Assembly (NCBI GenBank): GCA_028583605.1
Contig: CM053330.1
Coordinates: forward strand, 28,470,598-28,534,597
Reading direction: 5' to 3'
From: Dastarcus helophoroides
Lineage: Eukaryota > Arthropoda > Insecta > Coleoptera > Bothrideridae
Length of the DNA: 64,000 nucleotides
This document shows, one piece after another, positions 56,161 to 64,000 of the stretch (its first letter is position 1; each line of letters starts with the position of its first letter). The notes under the pieces are model-generated. The model made no database searches. It was not told the origin of the DNA and worked only from the letters and a program-made list of their open reading frames with translations. The position numbers and the translations under genes are program-made.

Positions 56161-59100
56161 CAGGGCATCGAACCACTATTTTTTTCGTTCCGGTTTTCGG
56201 TTTTCGTTCCGGAAAAAAATTCATATCGGTTACATTCCGGTTTTCGTTCTGACAAAAATAACGGCTTTTTCCGGTTTTCGGTTTAGTTCCGGGTGACTTT
56301 TTAAAAGTTTTTATTTACATTGATTTCCTAACATACCTCAGGAAATGTTCTCCCTCTTTCTTTTAAATATTACAGCTTATAACCACTCTGGTAATGCTGA
56401 AAATTTGAAGAAAATGTTTCTCAATTTTTGGAGTTTAAAAATTTCAGGCTGAAACTCTTAATTCAGGGTTCATTTTGAGTTCAAACTTCAAAAAAACCTC
56501 GAACTTTATAAAAACAAAATTAGCTGATACCCGCGCTTTCGTCTCGGTGAAAAAAGAGAAAGGTTCCTTTGATTATATACTTTTTGAGAGGTTCGACTTT
56601 TCTGAAGAATTCAATTTTTATTGAAAATTTTGACTTATTTCAAAAATTTCATTAACAAAAATCCACTTTTTCACAAAGTCAATCTTTTTTCGTTCGACTT
56701 CCAAATTTTCGAAACTTGATTTTGAAATATTTCGACTTTTTTCAAAATTTTGATTTTTTGAATATTCGAAATTCCTCAAAATTCTGTCTTATTTGCTTGG
56801 TTTTGATTTTTTTGAACATTTTACTTTTATAACTTTTGTTCTTGTTAAAGATTTTATTTTTTGAAAATTTCAATTTTTTTTAATATTTGGAATTGATCTC
56901 GAAGTTTGAATGTTTGACCTTATTTCTGTACATAACAGAAACTTGAGACTCGAAATTTCATCTTTTTTTTGCAAATCTAACTAATTCTAAATTTGATTTT
57001 TTCAAAACATTTTAATTCTTTTTAAAAATTTGAATTTTTTTAAAGTTTTAACTTTTTACAAATATTGACTCTCGAGTGTTTGATTTTTTTTATTCAACAT
57101 TTTTTCAATTTTTACTTTTTCGCAAAATTCTGACTTTCTAAAAATGGTTACTTTTTGAAAATTTTTCGATTTCTTTAAAGCATTTCGTCTTTATATTTTG
57201 AAAACTTTAAAATTCAAATGTTCTTTTTTTTAGCTTCCACTTTTTTCAAATGTTTATTTATTTTATTAATCGCAACTTTTTCAGTTTGACCTTTCTGTAG
57301 GATTTTAATTTATTTTCCAAGTTCTGAATTTTCTGAAAATTGTTAACACATAATTTTCAAAATTTTGATTTTTTCTGTAAATTTAATGATGTTGAGAAAC
57401 TGTCTTTTGAAAACTTCTACCTTGTTTTTTTTTAATTTTTGACCTTGATAATGTTTTGACAATGTTTCAAAGCTTTGGTCTATTTTGAAAACTAAGATTT
57501 TTTTTTAAATTTCGACTTTTCTCGAGGCTTCGGCTTTTATGTAATAAACTGAACTTTTACTTGAAATTTTTGTTTTTTGAAAAATTCAATTTTTCTTAAA
57601 ATTTCGACTTTATTTCGAAGCTGTAACTTTTTCAGAATTTAGACTTTTTTTGAAAGTTTCGATCATTCATCATCAAAATTTCGACTTTATCTCGAAGCTG
57701 TAACTTTTTCAGAATTTGATATTTTTGGAAAATTTACTTACAATACAAAGTTTTTTTCTCAAAATTTCAATTTTTTCAAAATTTTGGATTTTTTTATAAT
57801 ATGATTATGTTGAAACATTTTTTTTGAAAACCTTTAGCTCTTCCACTTTAACTCAAACTTTTTACTAATTCTCGAAGATTAACTTCTTCTTGTTTGATAG
57901 TTCCGACTTTTTCCCGAAAATTATCTCTTTTTTCAAAATTCCAACTTTTAAAAAATTTGAATTTTTTCAGGATTTCAATCTGTTTTAAAAATGTTTACAT
58001 TTTATTATCAAAATTGGGAACCTTTTCCGAAGTTAAATATAGCTTCATTCAAAATTTGAAGTTTTTTTACGAAATTTCCATTTTTTTTTTCAAAAGTTCG
58101 AGTTTTTGTGATAACTTCGACATTTTTTTTCAAAATTCGCTTGTTCCAGAAATTTTTTAATTTTGCTGAAGAATCTAATTTTCCAAATTACCAATTTTTA
58201 AATTTTGAACGAATTCTACAAATCGAATTGAAGCTGCCTAAATTCAAAACAATCTGAAAAAAAAATCCCAACTTCGAGGCTAAAGTCGAAATTTTAAGAA
58301 AAAAATCAAATATATCGTAAACAAAACCAGATAAAAATTGGAAGTTTAAATTAGAGATTTTCTAACATGTCATTCTTTCAACTTTACCCTCAAAATTTTG
58401 ACTTCAATTTCAAGATCCCGGCTTTAAATTGGAATATAAATGTTGTATTTTTCTCTTCATATTTTGACTGAAATTCCCAATTTCTAGGAAAAATTAGAAA
58501 TAATTAGATTTTATCGCAAATTTTGAAAAAAAAAAGCCAAATCCAGAAATTTTGGAAAGTTTTATGAAGTCGCCATCGTAAAAAAATCATGAGAATTTAA
58601 AATTTCGGGAAAAAAATTTGAAGTAAAAAATTCAAGAAACTCGAAATTTTTATTAATTACTTCAAAAAATAAGGCTATCAGATTATAAAAGGGAAAATCC
58701 AAGTGTGAGAAAAAAAACAAATTTTGAGTGTTTGTTCTGCAGAAAAAGTTGGAATTTTTGGAAAATTTCGAATTTGCACATAAAATAGCTAGGAAACTGG
58801 GCTTCAATGAAAAAGACTCCACTACTTGAATCTATATTTACAATAGCACATAAAATTTTTATTTTAAACTCGAAATTTTAGGAAAAGAAAAGAAATATTT
58901 CGAGAAAAGGGTCCGAATTTCAAAAAAGCCAAAATTTTGAAAAAGGAATATTCAAGTTATACAACTTAATATTCAATTTGGCTTGAAATTTTGAGAATAA
59001 AATCAACATTTTCTTAGAAAGAGTGGAAATTGTAAGTTTCTAATTGAACTATCGAAGAAATGTTCTTTAAACTCGTAATTTTGAGATTAAAGTTTCATAA

Positions 59101-59305
59101 ATTTGTGTGAAATTTTGAAAAATAAATTTCTAAAAAATCCCAAACTTTAGGATAAAGTAAAAATTATTTTAAGAACATACAAATTCAACGAATCGAAATA
59201 AACCGTTATTTTTTTTCGGTTCTGTTCCGGTTTTCGTTCCTACAAAAATAACGGTTTTTTTCAGTTTCCGGTTTTCGGGTTCAGTTTCGGTTCGAAGCAC
59301 ACCTT
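56161..59305. mobile_element. Probable hAT-like element with CGGTTTTCG subterminal repeats
   Basis: The left end is CAGGGCATCGAACC. The right end, on the opposite strand, is CAAGGTGTGCTTCGAACC. CCGGTTTTCGTTC and ACAAAAATAACGG blocks occur in the same orientation near both ends (56185-56290 and 59215-59290). The interior is a T-rich array (about 56600-58200) and then an A-rich stretch (58250-59190). No target duplication was found, so the boundaries are probable. A GCTGATACCCGCGCTTTCGT start at 56523 is a separate dispersed repeat. Confidence 0.6.
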
Positions 59306-59620
59306 GGAGTCTACATGAATTTTATTTTCCTAAAATAACATTATTTTTTTTGGAATAATGTGTACATTTTTGAATTAGAATATACCAAAATAAGAATATA
59401 CCAAAATATTTTACTTCAAAAAAACGACGAATTCGTCTTAATCTTAATAGTTTATTATTCTATTCTATTCTAATATTCTATGTTTGCTAATCAAGATTTA
59501 TTAAAGGTATTAACGCTGCAAAGGAAGATTTCAAAAAGCCTTGGAATAAAAAAAAATTAACAAAACAAGTATAAGAAATGGAGAACTAACTGTAAATAGT
59601 TTTAATTTTTATTTGTAGTT
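59306..59620. other. AT-rich spacer, no gene recognised
   Basis: Short A/T-rich DNA between the element above and the next array. Nothing recognised. Confidence 0.4.
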
Positions 59621-62600
59621 TTATTTGTGCATAAGATGGAGTGAGGGCATTCGAACGAATCGAGAAAACAATAAAAATTTGCCACAGAAAATTAAATTTT
59701 GAAAAATATAGTCAAATTTTGAGAATAGTTGTCTATGAAAAACGACGAATTTTAAACAAATTGAAATTTTGAAAAAAAAAGTTAAGATTTCTAGAACCAT
59801 AGGATGTTGACATAAAAGACGAAATTTAGAAAAAGACGATTTGGAAACAAATGTCGAAATTTCCATAAAAAACGAATTTTAAGAAAAAAAAATCCAAATT
59901 TTCCGAAAACAAATTTCTGAAATAATAAAATTTCTAGAAAAAGATCGAAATTTAAAAAATGATCGAAATTTCGAAGAAAAAATAAGACCAATGTCGAAAA
60001 AACAGTCTTTAGTTCCATAAATATTAAATACGGAATTTTGAGATAACCATGATTTCGAGAAAAAGTTTTGATGCTAGCAGGTAGAAAACTTCAAAAATGT
60101 TTCGAAAAATAACGGAATTTCGAGAAAAGTCTTGGAACTGAGAAAGAAAATCTGAAGAGGAAGTCAAATTTTAAAAAAAATAAAATTTTACGAATAAAAG
60201 CAAAATTAAAAAATGACAAATAAAAGAATATTCCGGGAAAAAGCCGAATTCCGTAAAAACTCAAATTTTGAAAATATATATTTATGAAAAATAAAAGAAT
60301 TTTGAAAAATTCAAATATTGAAAAAAAATGAATTTCGAAGAATAAAATTCAGTTTAACAAAAACAAAAATGAAGTATGAAAAAAATCGAGAAAAAGATAA
60401 AAATTACGAGAAAAAGATCGAAATTTTGAGGAAAAGGCGAAATCTAGTAGAAATTCAAAATAACCCAAAAACTTTAATGTTGTTAATTTTGAAAAAACGG
60501 GATGGACAAATTAAAAAAAAGTATAGATTTTCCAGTTGAATATTTAATTTTTCTTGACTGCTATGATATTTTTACTAGAATTGTTAGATCCCTTCCTGCA
60601 CTAACAAACTGCCATATCCAAGTAATGACTTCAATTTTATTCCTCGAAATTTATCTCTCTCAAGATTTAGATTTTTCCAAAATTCGTTTTCTTTAACACT
60701 TTCTTTCTGTGCGAAATTCCAATTTTTTCTTGAAATTCGTCTCTTTCTCGAATTGTGTTTTTTTTTATTCAAAATTCGTCTTCTTTTATTCGCAAAATTT
60801 GAGTTTTTTGTTAAAATTTGACTTATCTCAAAATTGTCTTTCTAAATTTTAAGTGTTTTCCTGAAATACCGTTATTTTTCTTAACATTAGATCCTTTTTG
60901 AAAAGTTCTACGTGCTAGAATCAGATATTTTGACTGCTTTAAATTTAACTCTTTCTCGAAATTTTCATGTTTATCTCGAAATTCGGTATTTAGTATTTCT
61001 AGAAATGACGACTTTTTCTTCATAATTGGTCTTTTGTTTCAAAATTTTGATCTTCTTTTCGATATTTCTAAATTTTTTTTTCAAAATTTGTTTTTGAAAA
61101 TTTAAATTTGTTTGTCCCCAAAATTCATCTTTTTCTTGAAATTTTAATTATTTTTGTCACAATCGTCTTTCGAAATACTTTATGATCCTAGAAATTCTAA
61201 ACTTCTTTTGAGGTTCGTCTTTCCCTCAAGATTTAGATTTTTCTGTTTAAAATTCGTCTTTTTCATGGACAACTATTCCCAAAAGGATATTTTTTTTCAA
61301 AATTTAACTTTCTGTGGGAAATTCCCTTTCCTTTGTCAAAATTTCGTCTTTTTGCCCAAAATACGTCTTTTTCGGGATTTTTGATTCGCTGTTTTTTCTT
61401 AAATTTCCATTTTATTTCCAAGATTTGCCTTTTTCTTAAAGTTGACTTTTCCTTGGATACTTTAGATTTTTGCTTAATATTCGACGTCGAAATTTCGGCC
61501 GAAATGTCAGCTTTTTTTCGAAATTCCGTTAATTTCAGTTTTTTTTTTTAATTTCCATCCTTTAGAATCTGAATGTTTAAAAATTTTGCCTGAATTCCAA
61601 AAGTTTTTGGAAATTTAGACTTTCTTCTCTACATTTTTTTCTCGAAATTTTGATATTTTATCTTAAAATAGTACTTTTTCCGCTTTTATTATTAAAATGT
61701 GGCTTTTTTCTTAAAATTTGACCTTCTCTTAAAATTTTCTTTTTCAATTTTAAAGTTTTTTTTTCGAAATTCTGTTATTTTTCTTAAGATTAATTTGAAA
61801 TTTTCTGCCTGCTAGAATCAGAACTTTAAGATATTTTGACTGTTTGCTTAAAATTTAACTTTTTCTCAAAATTTTCATGTTTCTCTCTCAAAATTCGGTG
61901 TTTAATATTTATTCAAAATTGGTCTTTTTTCGAAATTTTCAACTCTTTTTGAAATTTCTACTTTTTTTCAATATTTGTTTCTGGAAATTTAGATTTTTTT
62001 TCTTGAAATTCGCCTTTTTCTCGAAATTTCGACACTTTTTCTCAAAAGGGTCCTTTCGAAATTTAAACTTTCATGTCAACATCATATCGTTTATAATCCT
62101 AGAAATCACTTTTTTCAAAATTCGTCATTTATCTTAAAAAACTATTCCCAAATTTGACTATTTTTTCCAAAATGTGGGAAAATTCTATTGTTTTCTAGAA
62201 GTTTCGTCTTTTTGCTCGAAATACGTCTTTTTCGGGATTTTAAATTCATTTTTTCTCGAAAATTTCCATTTTACGTATTCCTAAATTCGACTTTTTCTTA
62301 AAATTGACTATCTTTTGAAAATTTTGACCGCTGACCGTCAAAATTTCGACCGTTTTTCTCGAAATGACATCTGTTTTTTTTTTCGAAATTCCGTTATTTA
62401 CAGTTTTTTTTTTCTAAAAATTTCGATCTTTTAGAATCTGAATGTCTAGAAATGTTTATTGAATTCCTAGTTTTTGAAAATTTAGACTTTCTCGAAATTC
62501 ATATTTTTCTTGAAATGTTGATATTTTTCTTAAAATAAGCTTTTTTCTTAAAATTCGGCTTTATTCTCAAAATTTTACCTTTTAGTCTTTTCACTCAATA

Positions 62601-62640
62601 ATCTTTTTTTTAATCCCTTTAGTTTTATTAGAATAATAAT
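59621..62640. repeat. Inverted pair of arrays with about 0.9-kb tandem units
   Basis: 59650-60500 is purine-rich and 60560-62640 pyrimidine-rich on the + strand, and they are inverted copies. GAGAATAGTTGTCTATGAAA (59723) mirrors TTTCATGGACAACTATTCCC (61261). GGATGTTGACAT (59801) mirrors ATGTCAACATCATA (62073). Within the right part, 60961-61600 is repeated as about 61870-62480 (AAATTTTCATGTTT, CTTTTTCGGGATTTT and GAATCTGAATGT landmarks, period about 870-910 bp). No gene. Confidence 0.75.
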
Positions 62641-63035
62641 TTTGAAGAAAAAACTGGAAATGTTCAAAAAAAATGTAACAATTTAGAAGGATTCGAAACA
62701 TTGGCGTAGCCATGAGGTCCTAAATCCAAAATGATATAAAAATTTTAACAGAAAATTTTCGAAATTTGTATACCAGATTTTGAAAAAAAAAGAAATTTCG
62801 AGAAAAACTTTGAAATTTGAGTAGGCACATATTAGAAGTTTGTCAAAATAAGAAGCAAATTTGTTCAAACCCTTAGAAAATTTCCACAAATTAGAAGCAA
62901 ATCTATTCAAATTAGAAACAAATTTATTCATACTAGAAACAAACTTATTCAAATTAATAGCAAATGTCTTCAACTTAGAATCAGAGACATTTATTTTGGT
63001 GGAACGGACTGGTCATGGTCTTCAAAAGTTGAAAT
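62641..63035. other. Short A-rich region with a CATTGGCGTAGCCATGAGG end
   Basis: CATTGGCGTAGCCATGAGG at 62699 resembles the GGCGTA-type ends at 25022 and 27774. At 62835-62990 a short tandem of about 20-21 bp occurs (TTAGAAGCAAAT, TTAGAAACAAATTTATTCA, repeated four to five times). The Asn/Leu-rich frames over it are artefacts. Confidence 0.55.
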
Positions 63036-63490
63036 ACAAATCTTGTCCCCTGAAACCAAGAAAGATTAAAAACACAACAGAGGTTGCTCTAACGCGTTTC
63101 AATAGCCAAGCTATTGTTACGGGCTTATCGGTTCGAATTGATTATTAACACGTGAATTGAATAATACCCACTTTATTACCAAACTAAACTCGGAACACTA
63201 CAACTGAATAATGAACTCACTTATTTACTTCTAACTACTAACTCACTTATTACTGACTCTAACTAACTAACTTGAGGAAAAGGCGTCCGCCTTATATAGT
63301 TTTCGCTTCAGGGTTCTAGAAGTTTTGGGCAGATAAGGCTTATGGTTGGCCGAAATTTCTGAAACGCTTAACTGCCGTTTGCTTCATTATCGCGGCCGCT
63401 TTTCCTTATCATATCTTTCTAGAAACCGTTCTTACGTACTCAATTCTATAATTTACATTTCGTTACACTATCATCTTCAGAGAGTTGCCA
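63036..63490 (+). mobile_element. Half foldback MITE interrupted by a solo LTR
   Basis: ACAAATCTTGTCCCCTGAAA at 63040 through CCAAGCTAT at 63114 resumes as CATCTTCAGAGAG after the LTR, matching 7706-7801. Only one arm is present, as at 7706. Confidence 0.85.
63115..63467 (-). mobile_element. Solo LTR (353 bp) with CTAT target duplication
   Basis: Same family as the LTR at 52637-52998: TGTTACGGGCTTATCGGTTC at the start, TTCGTTACA at the end, and a minus-strand TATA box near 63294-63301. CTAT flanks at 63111-63114 and 63468-63471. Removing the LTR and one CTAT restores the MITE sequence seen uninterrupted at 7786-7801. Confidence 0.93.
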
Positions 63491-64000
63491 TTTAAATATG
63501 TAGTAAATCTGTTCAAAGCACAAATGCTATAGGTATGCTATATGAATGCTACTGTCACTTGGCGATCTTTTCTCTTCACATAAATCGGGGCATTCCATCG
63601 TCAATTGCGCGACCTCTATGTCAATGGACTGGTATTCATTAGTAGATTACTGCATGTTAGCTATTTTATTTTTTCTAATATTTTAGCAATGAAAACCCGC
63701 TTATGCACTTACCCCTCTCCACCTTACTACAGAAAAGTGTTATTTTAAGGCTTTTATATTAAACTAGCTGATAGCCGTTTCTTTATCTACATGAAAAAAG
63801 GTTCTTAGTTTAACTTTTTTTAAATTTTGAATTTTTTTTTGGAGAATTCATATTTTCCCTGATTGGGAGGAAACCAGACTCGCTCTTGGATACATTTTTG
63901 AAGTTGGGTACATATTTTTAAATTTTGATTTTTTTTTAGCTTAAAGAATAATTTAAATTAATTAAACTTAACGATTTCAATTGGCCGAACCTTCGGCTCA
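63491..64000. other. AT-rich sequence with a CTAGCTGATA dispersed-repeat start
   Basis: ACTAGCTGATAGCCGTTTCT at 63764 is similar to 56520-56550 over about 45 bp (both continue into GTGAAAAAAG or ATGAAAAAAGG then GGTTC). No gene in the last 500 bp. Confidence 0.45.

Overview
The window is AT-rich eukaryotic nuclear DNA, almost certainly from an insect. It holds one recognisable host gene, a multi-exon gustatory receptor of the carbon-dioxide-receptor lineage (Gr1/Gr21a type), embedded in dense transposon-derived DNA. That lineage is known from Diptera, Lepidoptera, Coleoptera and some other orders and is missing from Hymenoptera and Hemiptera. Together with the very AT-rich, transposon-packed background this suggests a beetle or similar holometabolous insect; the species cannot be fixed from the sequence. 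There are no bacterial operons, CRISPR arrays, or rRNA or tRNA genes that I could support.

Host gene (+ strand). Five exons with good splice sites and matching phases: 11576-11844, 12502-12739, 12827-13141, 22836-23225 and 28873-29004. They join to 447 codons ending at a TAG stop, with seven membrane segments and a C-terminal TYLVMLMQF signature. The exon carrying the start codon is not in the part I can read; it must lie upstream of 11576. Introns 3 (9.7 kb) and 4 (5.6 kb) are swollen by repeats.

Mobile DNA. One non-LTR retrotransposon family (Jockey/CR1-like) is present in four copies: 1835-4840 (-), 10069-10599 (-), 37971-39178 (+) and 51295-53320 (-). All are broken. An RTE-like retrotransposon lies in pieces at 6110-6320, 9609-10068 and 10600-11155 (+), the last two split by the second LINE copy. 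Two solo LTRs (52637-52998 and 63115-63467) each have a perfect 4-bp target duplication and sit inside other transposons. Three large hAT-type elements without coding capacity are delimited by 8-bp target duplications (18967-22620, 29280-32664, 44556-48159). Two or three further pairs of terminal sequences are less certain. Several foldback/MITE elements are also present.

Degenerate arrays. Roughly half of the window is a peculiar low-complexity sequence built from a loose 15-20 bp unit around AAATTTCGA followed by an A-run and GTC. On the + strand it appears as purine-rich blocks (7.4-9.4, 14.2-18.9, 19.6-22.2, 45-47.9, 59.6-60.5 kb) or pyrimidine-rich blocks (1-1.8, 4.9-6.1, 24-27.4, 29.6-32.5, 36-37.9, 40.4-43.3, 48.2-51.3, 53.3-53.8, 56.6-58.2, 60.6-62.6 kb). 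The blocks are enclosed by transposon termini or start with a recurring ~75-bp GC-richer 'header'. In places they are organised into longer tandem units (about 0.37, 0.5, 0.9 and 2.0 kb) or inverted duplications. Open reading frames in them, rich in F, K, I and L, are spurious. This coupling of non-coding hAT-type and other terminal-repeat elements with kilobase-long, strand-asymmetric internal arrays is the most unusual aspect of the window.
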